Origin: Pseudomonadota bacterium
GTDB taxonomy: Bacteria > Pseudomonadota > Alphaproteobacteria > Rhizobiales > Rhizobiaceae
Assembly: GCA_023399465.1 (NCBI GenBank)
Contig: JAEWPB010000003.1
Coordinates: forward strand, 1 to 37,412
Length of the DNA stretch: 37,412 nt
Direction of reading: 5' to 3'
The notes beneath the pieces are model-generated. The model saw only the letters and a program-made list of their open reading frames with translations, had not been told where the DNA came from and ran no database searches. Within the stretch, counting starts at the first letter, position 1. Each line of letters starts with the position of its first letter. Below are positions 1 through 11,400 of the stretch, piece by piece. The position numbers and the translations under genes were made by a program.

Positions 1-149
1 GCATAGAACAGCGCCAGCCGGCCGATCTTGCGCCGGTTCAGGCGCCGGTTCAGGCGCCGGGGTTGTTCGCCCCATAGGCCGCGGGCCGGCCGCCGACCGG
101 TTGCAAGATGGCCAGCCACCTCCGCCAATGCATGGGCAAACATGTTCAT
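1..149 (-). CDS. Hypothetical protein, 5' part only
   Basis: An open frame runs leftward from an ATG at 149 and leaves the window, so only about the first 49 residues are visible. The start is supported by a GGAGG seven bases upstream; a second ATG two codons later (143) is also possible. The visible part begins MNMFAHALAEVAGHL and becomes strongly basic, with a duplicated LNRR tetrapeptide coded by a 12-base tandem repeat. I see no signal peptide or known motif and do not recognise the family. The gene faces away from the tRNA. Confidence is modest because the rest of the frame is outside the window. Confidence 0.5.
   Translation of the reverse strand, partial: MNMFAHALAEVAGHLATGRRPARGLWGEQPRRLNRRLNRRKIGRLALFY
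31..60. repeat. 12-base tandem repeat, 2.5 copies
   Basis: The unit CGCCGGTTCAGG occurs at 31-42 and 43-54, followed by a half copy CGCCGG at 55-60. It lies in frame within the partial minus-strand gene and codes for a repeated Leu-Asn-Arg-Arg. The unit length is a multiple of three, so slippage would keep the frame. Confidence 0.85.
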
Positions 150-406
150 CCTGCATCCTCCATCCTCTTGTCCCGACACCGGACACCAGCAGTCGTGATG
201 CCGATTATAACGCAGGACCGACGGACGAACACCATATTTTCGATTATTTTTATAGACTACAATCTTTCACGGCCACGGGCTGCGGTGGTACATCCTTGCC
301 TTATGCTTCTTACCGGCCGGGCCGAACGACGCAAAACGCAGGAATGGACTGTTCCCGCCTGCCGGGCCTTGACCTTTGGTTGCCGTTCCTTGAAAGAGGA
401 TGGCAC

Positions 407-492
407 GCGGACGTGGCGAAACTGGTAGACGCAACAGACTTAAAATCTGTCGGCCTATGGTCATACGGGTTCGATCCCCGTCGTCCGCACCA
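407..492 (+). tRNA. tRNA-Leu (UAA anticodon)
   Basis: The acceptor arms GCGGACG (407-413) and CGTCCGC (482-488) pair perfectly, followed by discriminator A and an encoded CCA (490-492). The anticodon stem ACAGA/TCTGT encloses a loop with TAA, which reads UUA/UUG leucine codons. The T arm contains GGTTCGATCC. The 86-base length reflects the long variable arm expected of class II tRNAs such as tRNA-Leu. A possible -35 hexamer TTGACC lies at 369-374, but no convincing -10 follows it. Confidence 0.97.
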
Positions 493-559
493 ACAAACAA
501 TTGTGTTGGAAATTCAGTGATGATGTCGCCGCTGTATATAATCGCGATAACACCGACCA

Positions 560-1069
560 TCACTTCCGCGTCAGGTTGAGGTCGCTGGTGACGACCGGCT
601 TGCCGGATTTCGGGTCGACGTCGACGGTCATCAGCTTCATGCCGTTGGACCCGATCTTCTGGACCGTCAGGTCGGCAATACGGTCGCCATTGATCGTCTT
701 CGGCCAATGAATGATCAGGTCGATGGCATTGCCGACGCGGCTGCCGTTGACACGGGCGCGGCCGCCCTTGGGACCGATATACCAGCCGGAATAGCCGGCA
801 TTCCTGTAGCGGATGTCGGCACTGATCGAGCGGGACATGAACATCAGGCCGCGGCAGGTCCCCTTCATCGTTAGCGTGTTGTTGTCCGCCTGGGTATCGA
901 AGTTGCAGGACACGGTGATCGGCGACCAGTTGACGCGAATGCGCACCGGCCCGCCGCCGGTCCATTGGCCCTGCAGCGATTTCAGGAAATTCGCCTCGTT
1001 GGCTGCCGCGGGAGCAGTTACGCAGAGGAGCGCCATCAGGATGGTCGAAAGGTGCCAAATTCCGTTCAT
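560..1069 (-). CDS. Secreted hypothetical protein
   Basis: The gene codes for about 169 residues from the ATG at 1069, which is preceded by AGGAGG four bases upstream. An upstream ATG at 1096 in the same frame has no comparable ribosome binding site. The first 23 residues (MNGIWHLSTILMALLCVTAP, then AAANE) look like a cleavable Sec signal peptide with an AxA site, so the product is probably periplasmic. The mature part is rich in Gly, Asn, Asp and beta-prone segments, including a GQWTGGG stretch and two cysteines that could form a disulfide. That is reminiscent of small lipocalin-like or beta-barrel proteins, but I cannot name a family. It is not obviously in an operon with wrbA. Confidence 0.75.
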   Translation of the reverse strand: MNGIWHLSTILMALLCVTAPAAANEANFLKSLQGQWTGGGPVRIRVNWSPITVSCNFDTQADNNTLTMKGTCRGLMFMSRSISADIRYRNAGYSGWYIGPKGGRARVNGSRVGNAIDLIIHWPKTINGDRIADLTVQKIGSNGMKLMTVDVDPKSGKPVVTSDLNLTRK

Positions 1070-1392
1070 GGTGCCTCCTGTCGTCGAGGTGGACACAAGA
1101 CATCAGCCACGCAATCATCAAATGTCGCTAGCGCGCAAAAGGTTCCCGGCTCCATTGGCACGGCCACAGGCAGCACTTGCGGTCGCTTCTTCGCTCCGGC
1201 CTGATGTCCAATCCCGTGGTTAGCTGCGGTGATTTATATAAGCATGAGCTAAAGCACTCCTGGGGTCAATGACCGTCCTGCCGATGGCTCTGGCCGCCTG
1301 CCCTGGTCGCTGCCGGATCGCCGGCTGGCCAGAAACGAAGAAGGCGCGGCAGATTTGCCGCGCCCTTTCATACATAGTAGCGGTTCGTGCGA
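1070..1392. other. Intergenic region between hypothetical gene and wrbA
   Basis: This 323-base gap lies between the start of the secreted hypothetical protein and the stop of wrbA; both genes are on the minus strand. It contains the wrbA terminator hairpin (1343-1364) and presumably the promoter of the hypothetical gene. I found no convincing coding frame, RNA gene or regulator box in the rest. Confidence 0.6.
1343..1364 (-). terminator. Intrinsic terminator of wrbA
   Basis: A perfect nine-base stem GGCGCGGCA/TGCCGCGCC with a four-base loop lies 29 bases after the wrbA stop. On the minus strand it is followed by TTCTTCGTTTC, an imperfect U-rich tail. Confidence 0.75.
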
Positions 1393-1992
1393 TCAGCCGG
1401 CGAGCTTGGCAGCGATCCTGGCGACGTGGGCGCCCTGGAAACGGGCACCTTCCAGCTCGACTTCAGACGGCTGACGCGAGCCGTCGCCGTCGGCAATGGT
1501 GGTGGCGCCGTAAGGCGAACCACCCTTGACCGCGTCGACGCCCATCTGCCCCTGGAAGGAATAAGGCAGGCCGACGACCGTCATGCCGTGATGAAGCAGC
1601 GTCGGGATGAAGCCGAGGATGGTGCTTTCCTGACCGCCATGCTGGGTGGCGGACGAGGTGAAGACCGAGCCGACCTTGCCGATCAGCTTGCCGTTGAACC
1701 AGAGGCCACCGGTCTGATCCCAGAAATTGCGCATCTGTGATGCGACGGTACCGAAACGGGTACCGGCGCCGACGATGATCGCGTCGTATTCCTCGAGTTC
1801 CTGTACGCTGGCAATCGGTGCCTTCTGGTCGAGCTTGAAATGCGACTCCTTGGCGACATTTTCCGGGACGAGTTCGGGAACGCGCTTGACCGTGACGTCG
1901 GCGCCGGCCGACTTCGCGCCCTCCGCCATGGCATAGGCCATGGTTTCGATATGACCGTAGGAGGAGTAGTAGAGCACCAGAACTTTTGCCAT
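1393..1992 (-). CDS. wrbA: NAD(P)H:quinone oxidoreductase, WrbA family
   Basis: WrbA proteins are FMN-dependent flavodoxin-fold enzymes that reduce quinones by two electrons with NAD(P)H. They are cytoplasmic and limit redox cycling under oxidative stress. The 199-residue product has the usual family length. Visible signatures are the N-terminal flavodoxin strand and phosphate loop (residues 4-17, LVLYYSSYGHIETM), the GAGTRFG stretch (76-82) with the following NFWDQTGGLW, and TSSATQHGGQE (112-122) at the flavin site. The ATG at 1992 is chosen because AAGGAAG lies just upstream and residue 1 then begins MAKVLVLYYSS, as in relatives; the frame extends further upstream without support. It is transcribed divergently from the CinA-like gene. 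Confidence 0.96.
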   Translation of the reverse strand: MAKVLVLYYSSYGHIETMAYAMAEGAKSAGADVTVKRVPELVPENVAKESHFKLDQKAPIASVQELEEYDAIIVGAGTRFGTVASQMRNFWDQTGGLWFNGKLIGKVGSVFTSSATQHGGQESTILGFIPTLLHHGMTVVGLPYSFQGQMGVDAVKGGSPYGATTIADGDGSRQPSEVELEGARFQGAHVARIAAKLAG

Positions 1993-2216
1993 TTGAGTCT
2001 TCCTTTGCAACCAGTGGATTATCGTCTCGGCAGAACATGTAACGATCCGGCCGGGCCGCGCCAGCCGCCGCGAAGGCAACGCAGTGTTCAGCAATTGAAG
2101 ACGATTACCCCCTTGCATTCACCTCCGCGATCACAATGCGGCCGCACGAACCGCCGGCCCTTGCTTTCCCGCCATTCGTGGCTAAACCTTCTAGCTCCTC
2201 TCGAAACGGGTACATC

Positions 2217-2990
2217 ATGAGCACACAGCCCATCGTCACCGCCGCCATGGTCGCCATCGGCGACGAACTGCTTTCCGGCCGCACCAAGGACAGGAACATC
2301 GGCCATCTCGCCGATATGCTCCTGATCTCCGGCATCGACCTGAAGGAGGTGCGCATCGTCGCCGACGTGGAAGGCGCGATCGTCGAGGCGGTGAACGCGT
2401 TGCGCACGCGCTACGATTACGTCTTCACCTCCGGCGGCATCGGACCGACCCATGACGACATCACCGCCGACGCCATATCGGCAGCCTTCGGGGTGCCCTG
2501 CATCCACGATCCCGACGCAATGTCCCTGCTTGGAGACATGTATGACCGGCGCGGGCTGGAATTCACCGAGGCACGCCAGCGCATGGCGCGGATGCCCGAG
2601 GGCAGCCGCCATATCCCGAACCCGGTTTCCACTGCCCCCGGTTTCGTCATCAGCAACGTCCACGTAATGGCCGGCGTACCGCAGGTCTTCGAAGCTATGC
2701 TCGACGCGGTCCTCCCGACCCTGAAGGGCGGCGCCCGCATGCTCTCGCGCGCTGTTCCCTGCCCCTTCCCCGAAGGCGACATCGGCACTGCGCTCGCCGC
2801 CATCCAGAAAGCCCACCCCGAGACCAGCATCGGCTCCTATCCCCGCTATGACGGACGGAAATTCTCGACCGAAATCGTCGTGCGCGCACGCAGCGAGGAC
2901 ATAATCGATGCTGCAGTCGCAGATATAGGCGTCATGCTCGACGCAACCGCCGCGGCAAAGAACGCCATCGACGCTAAGACCATCGACTGA
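2217..2990 (+). CDS. CinA-N/MoaB-like molybdopterin-binding domain protein
   Basis: The 257-residue product belongs to the MoCF_biosynth (molybdopterin-binding) superfamily. It resembles the N-terminal half of CinA (competence/damage-inducible protein A). The diagnostic motifs are GDELLSG at 15-21 and SGGIGPTHDD at 72-81, which form the ligand-binding loop in MoaB, MogA and CinA. The C-terminal nicotinamide-mononucleotide deamidase domain of full-length CinA is absent, which is normal for this standalone rhizobial form. The role of such standalone proteins is unsettled; CinA relatives act on ADP-ribose and NMN in NAD recycling. The start at 2217 fits the family N terminus, but the ribosome binding site is weak, and upstream codons are also open from 2136. 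Confidence 0.9.
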   Translation: MSTQPIVTAAMVAIGDELLSGRTKDRNIGHLADMLLISGIDLKEVRIVADVEGAIVEAVNALRTRYDYVFTSGGIGPTHDDITADAISAAFGVPCIHDPDAMSLLGDMYDRRGLEFTEARQRMARMPEGSRHIPNPVSTAPGFVISNVHVMAGVPQVFEAMLDAVLPTLKGGARMLSRAVPCPFPEGDIGTALAAIQKAHPETSIGSYPRYDGRKFSTEIVVRARSEDIIDAAVADIGVMLDATAAAKNAIDAKTID

Positions 2991-3070
2991 CGGTCATCAA
3001 TCATACGGAATGACGATGCTTGGCCCTTGCGTATCCTTGAATTTGCTGGATAAATATTAGCAACGGAGAA

Positions 3071-3084
3071 TTGACCGAGGTCAA
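3071..3084 (+). promoter_or_regulatory. FNR/FixK-type box upstream of the universal stress protein
   Basis: TTGACCGAGGTCAA is a perfect inverted repeat (TTGAC-N4-GTCAA). It matches the anaerobox consensus TTGAT-N4-ATCAA bound by FNR, FnrN and FixK, which tolerates C/G at the inner arm position. A -10-like CATTAT lies at 3106-3111. That puts the box centre about 41 bases before the expected transcription start, the class II activator position. The stress gene starts at 3146. Confidence 0.8.
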
Positions 3085-3145
3085 GGAACCTCGGTACGGG
3101 CCGGGCATTATGCGGGTAACAAGAAAGCCGTTCGAGGAGATCGTC

Positions 3146-3988
3146 ATGGCGTATAAGACTATCATCGTAGTACTGGACAGCCCGCGGACCACGCAACAAG
3201 CGACCAAGTTCGCCTGCGCGCTGGCCAGCGAACATGACGCCCACGTAATCGGCTTGCATGCCGAACGACTGGCGACGGTTCCGATCGTCGCGCCGATGGA
3301 GATTCCCGATCCGGCTTCGGTCCAGGCGCTGCAGGAGCTCGCCCGCGAAGAGACCAAGGAGACGGAAGCGATCTTCCGCGAAGAGGCCAGGATCCAGGGT
3401 GTATCCTTCGAATGGCGAAGCTTCCTTACTGGCGCCGGTTTCAACTCGCAGGCGATCATCGACAGCGCGCGCAGTTCCGATCTCGTCATTGCAGTCCAGA
3501 GCAACCCCGACGACCGCACCGAGCGCCGTGCCGACCTCGAGACCTTCCTGTTCGAAAGCGGCCGCCCGGTGATGATGGTGCCCTATGTCCTCAAGGAACC
3601 GAGGCCGATCAAGAGGGCGCTCGTCGCCTGGAACGGATCGCGCGAGGCAGCCCGCGCCACGTTCGATGCCATTCCGCTGCTGAAGGGGGCCGATGAAGTC
3701 GAGATCTTCTCGGTCGATCCTGTCGATCTTGCAGCCCAGTCTGCCGAAACCGCAGGCGCCGAAATCGCCACGACACTTTCCCGCCACGGCGTCAACGTCA
3801 AGATCACCACCGACATCACCAATGGCGTGTCCGCCGCTTCAGTGATAGAGAACCGGTTGTCCGACAGCAGCATCGATCTCCTGGTGATGGGCGCCTATGG
3901 TCATTCGCGGCTGTGGGAAATGCTGTTCGGCGGCGTGACCCGTTCCGTCATGGAATCGATGACGGCACCGACCTTGCTGTCGCGCTGA
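3146..3988 (+). CDS. Universal stress protein, tandem UspA domains
   Basis: The 280-residue product contains two UspA folds: residues 1-148 (starting MAYKTIIVVLD) and about 155-280 (starting IKRALVAWNGS). The second domain keeps the ATP-binding signature G-x2-G-x9-G at 249-263 (GAYGHSRLWEMLFGG). The first domain lacks it, so only the C-terminal half is likely to bind nucleotide. Tandem Usp proteins are cytoplasmic and help cells survive starvation, low oxygen and redox stress, often under FNR-type control. The ATG at 3146 has GAGGAGA upstream; the frame is open further back to 3071, but that would place the regulatory box inside the gene. Regulation by FixK or FnrN is inferred from the box at 3071-3084. 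Confidence 0.93.
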   Translation: MAYKTIIVVLDSPRTTQQATKFACALASEHDAHVIGLHAERLATVPIVAPMEIPDPASVQALQELAREETKETEAIFREEARIQGVSFEWRSFLTGAGFNSQAIIDSARSSDLVIAVQSNPDDRTERRADLETFLFESGRPVMMVPYVLKEPRPIKRALVAWNGSREAARATFDAIPLLKGADEVEIFSVDPVDLAAQSAETAGAEIATTLSRHGVNVKITTDITNGVSAASVIENRLSDSSIDLLVMGAYGHSRLWEMLFGGVTRSVMESMTAPTLLSR

Positions 3989-4003
3989 GCCGGAAAAACC
4001 GGC
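3989..4003 (+). terminator. Weak hairpin after the universal stress gene
   Basis: GCCGG/CCGGC with an A-rich five-base loop begins right after the stop codon. The stem is short and there is no T run, so terminator function is doubtful. A second hairpin, TTTGCGGG/CCCGCAAA at 4039-4060, lies just beyond and could contribute. Confidence 0.35.
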
Positions 4004-4241
4004 CTTCGCCATCTGGCCTCCGGCGGACGGGACTTGCGTTTGCGGGCGTTTTCCCGCAAATAGCAGCGACCAATGACGGAGCCTTCCGGCAACAGGCAGT
4101 TCGCGCAGGCATGAACGTGCGGACTGCTCCAGTTTCTCCGGGCACCTCGCGGCCGCATGAAGGGTGCTGTGGCGACCGATCAATGGCGCCGGTCTCGCGC
4201 CGGCATTCGGATTTCAACGCGCCCCGGAGACCCAATTCGTC

Positions 4242-4742
4242 ATGTCGCTTCCCGATAAAGCCTTTCCCGTATCCTGGGATCAGTTCCACCGCGATGCCCG
4301 CGCGCTTGCCTGGCGCCTCGCCGGCATGGAGCAGCCGTTCAGGGCAATCGTCTGCATCACCCGCGGCGGTCTCGTGCCGGCGGCGATCATCTCGCGCGAA
4401 CTGAACATCCGCCTGATCGAGACCGTGTGCATCGCTTCCTACCACGACTACGTCAACCAGGGCGAGATGAACCTGCTGAAGGGCATTTCGCCCGAACTGC
4501 TCAGCAATGAGGGCGAAGGCATCCTCGTGGTCGATGACCTCACCGACACCGGCAAGACGGCGGCCGAAGTGCGCGCCATGCTGCCGAAGGCCCATTTCGC
4601 CTGCGTCTATGCCAAGCCCAAGGGCGTGCCGATGATCGATACCTTCGTGACGGAAGTCAGCCAGGATACCTGGATCTTCTTCCCCTGGGATATGGGCTTC
4701 ACCTTCCAGGAGCCGATTGCCAAGAATGGCGCCAAGGGCTGA
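4242..4742 (+). CDS. gpt: Xanthine-guanine phosphoribosyltransferase
   Basis: Gpt transfers the phosphoribosyl group of PRPP to xanthine or guanine, giving XMP or GMP in purine salvage. The 166-residue length is typical for the family. The PRPP-binding signature is ILVVDDLTDTGKT (residues 94-106), with the paired acidic residues and the Thr-Asp-Thr-Gly-Lys-Thr loop. The segment CITRGGLVPA (38-47) forms the other PRPP loop, and the C-terminal segment WIFFPWD (144-150) contacts the purine in relatives. The ATG at 4242 is preceded by CGGAGA at 4225-4230, a slightly long spacing. An upstream ATG at 4164 is in frame but gives an N-terminal tail that relatives lack. A good terminator follows, so it is probably transcribed alone. 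Confidence 0.95.
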   Translation: MSLPDKAFPVSWDQFHRDARALAWRLAGMEQPFRAIVCITRGGLVPAAIISRELNIRLIETVCIASYHDYVNQGEMNLLKGISPELLSNEGEGILVVDDLTDTGKTAAEVRAMLPKAHFACVYAKPKGVPMIDTFVTEVSQDTWIFFPWDMGFTFQEPIAKNGAKG

Positions 4743-4777
4743 CGAGCCCAACAGCAATTTCGCACAAGACACCTTCA

Positions 4778-4815
4778 CCGGCCTGCAGGCATCGCTTGCG
4801 GGCCGGTTTCTTTTT
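4778..4815 (+). terminator. Intrinsic terminator of gpt
   Basis: The stem CCGGCC/GGCCGG (4778-4783 with 4801-4806) extends inward by several further pairs around a short loop. It is followed by TTTCTTTTT at 4807-4815. It lies 36 bases after the gpt stop. Confidence 0.88.
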
Positions 4816-4997
4816 GGCGATGCTTCCGGCGTCCGGCGAGCCACCGCATCATGTCACCGACTGGTGAGCGCTGCCCGACATTGCCGCGCCCTGCCCTCAA
4901 GACAGGCTCCCTTTGTCGAAATCCGGAGAGGGAGATGGGCTGGCCGATCCCGTCTCTTTCTCCTACCCTGCCCATCTCGACATTGTGACAAGCGATA

Positions 4998-5011
4998 TTG
5001 ACCTGGATCAA
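4998..5011 (+). promoter_or_regulatory. FNR/FixK-type box upstream of the P-type ATPase
   Basis: TTGACCTGGATCAA matches the anaerobox pattern TTGAY-N4-RTCAA with one asymmetric base. Its centre is 40 bases before the ATPase ATG at 5045. If the site works at the usual -41.5 position, transcription would start within a base or two of that ATG. Confidence 0.72.
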
Positions 5012-5044
5012 GGTGGCTCCGCTAAGGGCCGGGAACATGCGCTT

Positions 5045-7714
<2,670 letters not shown>

Positions 7715-7991
7715 CGGCCCGCGACCGGATCGGCCCTTTCCGCCCGCCTGTTGCCTGCCGCCTGCCTTGATTTCCGGCCCCATTTCGGCTTCGGATTGGC
7801 ATTTGCGCGGGCCTAAGCATCTTTGCCAACCGGTGTGAAGGACCGGAACACAACAAGGCAGAAAAAAGGCAGACTTTTCCCCAGTAAACGGTCGCGCGCC
7901 TTATTTCATAGCCCCCCTTGACCACGCTTTTCCGCACAACCGATTGAATTATAGGGCGAAGTCGTGTTTCCCCGTTTTCCACAATAAGGCG

Positions 7992-8007
7992 ACACAATAT
8001 CTTGTGG
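7992..8007 (+). promoter_or_regulatory. Solitary NrdR-like palindrome
   Basis: ACACAATATCTTGTGG contains the perfect arms CACAA/TTGTG around TATC and fits the NrdR consensus ACACWATATATWGTGT with few mismatches. No partner lies at 21 or 31 bases on either side, and it is 434 bases before the nrdJ ATG, so a regulatory role is uncertain. Confidence 0.4.
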
Positions 8008-8237
8008 TTAAAAATCTGACAAAAACCAGCCCTTGACGAGAATCAGCGAAAAGCTCAAAGATAGGTTCACGTCGCGGGGCCGACGGGACCGGAAATGTTC
8101 AAGACACCGGTTCTCTTCCGAAATCGTGTTTGGAGTTGCGGATCCGATCCATGAGGGGTCGGCCGTGAGGCTTTCCTGTCGATTTTGACGGCCCCGCCGA
8201 CGTATGAAAAGGGATGGGCTGGGAACCGCACAGGAAG

Positions 8238-8265
8238 TTGTTAATTTCTCGCGATGCACTATATT
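8238..8265 (+). promoter_or_regulatory. Predicted nrdJ promoter
   Basis: A -35-like TTGTTA (8238-8243) and a -10-like TATATT (8260-8265) are separated by 16 bases. Transcription would start near 8272 and give a leader of about 150 bases. The -10 hexamer lies inside an NrdR-like box. Confidence 0.55.
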
Positions 8266-8271
8266 TAGAGT
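8256..8271 (+). promoter_or_regulatory. NrdR box 1 of nrdJ
   Basis: GCACTATATTTAGAGT matches the NrdR consensus ACACWATATATWGTGT at 13 of 16 positions and overlaps the predicted -10 hexamer. Confidence 0.68.
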
Positions 8272-8286
8272 TTGCAGCCGATTTCA

Positions 8287-8302
8287 GCACAAGATACAGG
8301 GT
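8287..8302 (+). promoter_or_regulatory. NrdR box 2 of nrdJ
   Basis: GCACAAGATACAGGGT is a weaker match to the NrdR consensus (12 of 16 positions). It starts exactly 31 bases after box 1. Three helical turns is the usual spacing of paired NrdR boxes and supports both sites. Confidence 0.6.
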
Positions 8303-8425
8303 CCTCATCTCCGGATGATCTCCCGGCAAAACCGAAAATGAAACACTGGCTGCGCGCTACCCACCGCGTGGCCGGACACGCCTTTTTGCGCCCGCGCCGG
8401 CGCTCACTAACGAGGATATAGGGAC

Positions 8426-11400
8426 ATGCGCATAGAACGTCGTTTCACCAAGGCCGGACAGTCCCCCTATGCAGACATCGAGTTTCGCAAGGCCACCAGC
8501 GAGATCAAGAACCCCGATGGTTCGATCGTCTTCCGGCTGGCAGACATTGACGTACCCGCGCAGTTTTCCCAGGTAGCCGCCGATATCCTGGCGCAGAAGT
8601 ATTTCCGCAAGGCCGGCATTCCGGCCAAGCTGCGGAAGGTCGAGGAAAACAGCGTTCCCTCCTGGCTGTGGCGCTCCGAAGCCGACGTAGCCGCGATGAA
8701 GGACCTGCCGAAGGAAAAGCACTACGGCTCGGAAACCGACGCCCGTCAGGTCTTCGACCGTCTCGCCGGCACCTGGACCTACTGGGGCTGGAAGGGCGGC
8801 TACTTCTCGTCCGAGGAAGATGCGCTGGCCTTCCGCGACGAACTCGCCTACATGCTCGCCACCCAGCGCGTGGCGCCGAACTCGCCGCAGTGGTTCAACA
8901 CCGGCCTGCACTGGGCCTATGGCATCGACGGCCCCGGCCAGGGCCACTTCTATGTCGACCCCTTCACCGGCAAGCTCACCAAGTCGAAGTCGGCCTACGA
9001 GCATCCGCAGCCGCACGCCTGCTTCATCCAGTCGGTCGAGGACGATCTCGTCAACGAAGGCGGCATCATGGACCTGTGGGTGCGTGAGGCGCGTCTCTTC
9101 AAGTACGGTTCCGGCACCGGCTCCAACTTCTCGCATCTGCGCGGCGAAGGCGAAAAGCTTTCGGGCGGCGGCCGCTCTTCCGGCCTGATGAGCTTCCTCA
9201 AGATCGGCGACCGCGCCGCCGGCGCCATCAAGTCGGGCGGCACGACCCGCCGCGCCGCCAAGATGGTGGTCGTCGACATCGACCATCCTGATATCGAGGA
9301 ATACATCAACTGGAAGGTCAAGGAGGAGCAGAAGGTTGCCGCGCTCGTCACCGGCTCGAAGATCGTCGCCCGTCACCTGAAGGCGATCATGAAGGCCTGC
9401 GTCAATTGCGCCGCCGACAACGACGCCTGCTATGACCCGAACCAGAACCCGGCGCTGAAGCGCGAGATCCGCGCTGCCAAGAAGGACCAGGTGCCGGAGA
9501 ACTACGTCCAGCGGGTGATCCAGTTCGCCAAGCAGGGCTACAAGGACATCGAGTTCAAGACCTACGACACCGACTGGGATTCCGAAGCCTACCTGACCGT
9601 TTCCGGCCAGAACTCCAACAACTCGGTCTCGATCAAGGACGACTTCCTGCGCGCCGTCGAGAACGATGGCGAATGGAACCTGACCGCCCGCAAGGACGGC
9701 AAGGTCATGAAGACGCTGAAGGCCCGCGACCTCTGGGAGTCGATCTCCTATGCCGCCTGGGCATCAGCCGATCCGGGCCTGCACTTCAACACGACCATGA
9801 ACGACTGGCACACCTGCCCGGCTGCCGGCCCGATCCGCGCATCCAACCCGTGCTCGGAATACATGTTCCTGGACGACACCGCCTGCAACCTCGCATCGCT
9901 CAACCTGATGCAGTTCAAGAGCCCGGTGACCAAGAACATCGACATCGCCGACTACGAGCATGCCGTCCGGCTGTGGACGATCGTGCTCGAGGTTTCAGTG
10001 ATGATGGCCCAGTTCCCGAGCCGCCAGATCGCCGAACTGTCCTATGAATACCGCACCCTCGGCCTCGGCTACGCCAATATCGGCGGCCTGCTGATGTCGT
10101 CAGGCATTCCCTATGACAGCGCCGAAGGCCGCGCCATCGGCGGTGCGCTGACCGCGATCATGACCGGCGTCGCCTATGCCACGTCGGCGGAAATGGCTGC
10201 CGAGCTCGGTACCTTCCCGAACTTCGCGCCGAACCGCGACAACATGCTGCGCGTCATGCGCAACCATCGCCGCGCCGCCTATGGCGAGACTGCCGGCTAC
10301 GAGAGCCTGTCGGTCGATCCGGTGGCGCTTGTCCACGGCGATTGCCCGGATGCCGACCTGATCGCCCATGCCAAGAGCGCCTGGGACAAGGCCGTCGAAC
10401 TCGGCGAGAAGCACGGCTACCGCAACGCCCAGACGACCGTCATCGCGCCGACCGGCACGATCGGCCTCGTCATGGATTGCGACACCACCGGCATCGAACC
10501 GGACTTCGCGCTCGTCAAGTTCAAGAAGCTTGCCGGCGGCGGCTACTTCAAGATCATCAACCGCGCCGTGCCGGAAGCGCTGCGCACGCTCGGCTACACC
10601 GAGAGCCAGATCGCCGAGATCGAGGCCTATGCCGTCGGCCATGGCAATCTCAACCAGGCGCCCGCCATCAATCCGTCGACGCTGAAGGCCAAGGGCTTCA
10701 CGGACGACAAGGTTGAAGCCGTCAACGCCGCGCTGAAGCAGGCCTTCGACATCAAGTTCGTCTTCAACCAGTGGACGCTTGGCGCCGACTTCCTGAAGGA
10801 AACGCTGAAGGTATCCGACGAGCAGCTTGCCGACATGAGCTTCAGCCTGCTCGAGCATATCGGCTTCTCGAAGAAGGACATCGAGGCCGCCAACATCCAC
10901 GTCTGCGGTGCGATGACGCTCGAAGGCGCGCCCTTCCTCAAGGCCGAGCATCTCCCGGTGTTCGATTGCGCCAACCCGTGCGGCAAGATCGGCAAGCGCT
11001 ACCTCTCGGTCGAAAGCCACATCCGCATGATGGCGGCAGCCCAGCCGTTCATCTCGGGCGCGATCTCCAAGACGATCAACATGCCGAACGAGGCAACCGT
11101 CGAGGACTGCAAGAACGCCTACATGCTCTCGTGGAAGCTGGCACTGAAGGCCAATGCACTCTACCGCGACGGCTCCAAGCTCAGCCAGCCGCTGAATGCC
11201 TCGCTGATCGAGGACGACAACGACGAGGATGCGCTGGAGGAACTGCTGCAGGCGCCGTCTGCCGCCGCGGCCGTGACGGTCACGGAGAAGATCATCGAGC
11301 GCGTGATCGAGAAGGTCACCCGCGAGCGCGAGAAACTGCCGAACCGCCGCCAGGGCTACACCCAGAAGGCCGTCATCGGCGGACACAAGGTGTATCTGCG

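Larger units (their letters stand above)
7715..8425. other. Long regulatory region upstream of nrdJ
   Basis: This 711-base gap has no convincing reading frame. Its right half carries a promoter-like hexamer pair (8238-8265), two NrdR-like boxes 31 bases apart (8256-8302) and a 120-base leader. Farther left are a third NrdR-like palindrome at 7992-8007 and a DnaA-box-like TTTTCCACA at 7975-7983. I looked for a cobalamin riboswitch core, which would suit a B12-dependent enzyme, and did not find one. No clear terminator for the ATPase was seen. Confidence 0.6.

Noticed and set aside
8033..8046. FixK-like site TTGACGAGAATCAG upstream of nrdJ
   Set aside because: The right arm has a mismatch and the site is 200 bases from the predicted promoter, so chance is more likely.
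7715..8425. Cobalamin riboswitch upstream of the B12-dependent reductase
   Set aside because: GGGAACCGCACAGG at 8221-8234 faintly recalls part of the riboswitch core, but the remaining conserved boxes and pairings are missing.
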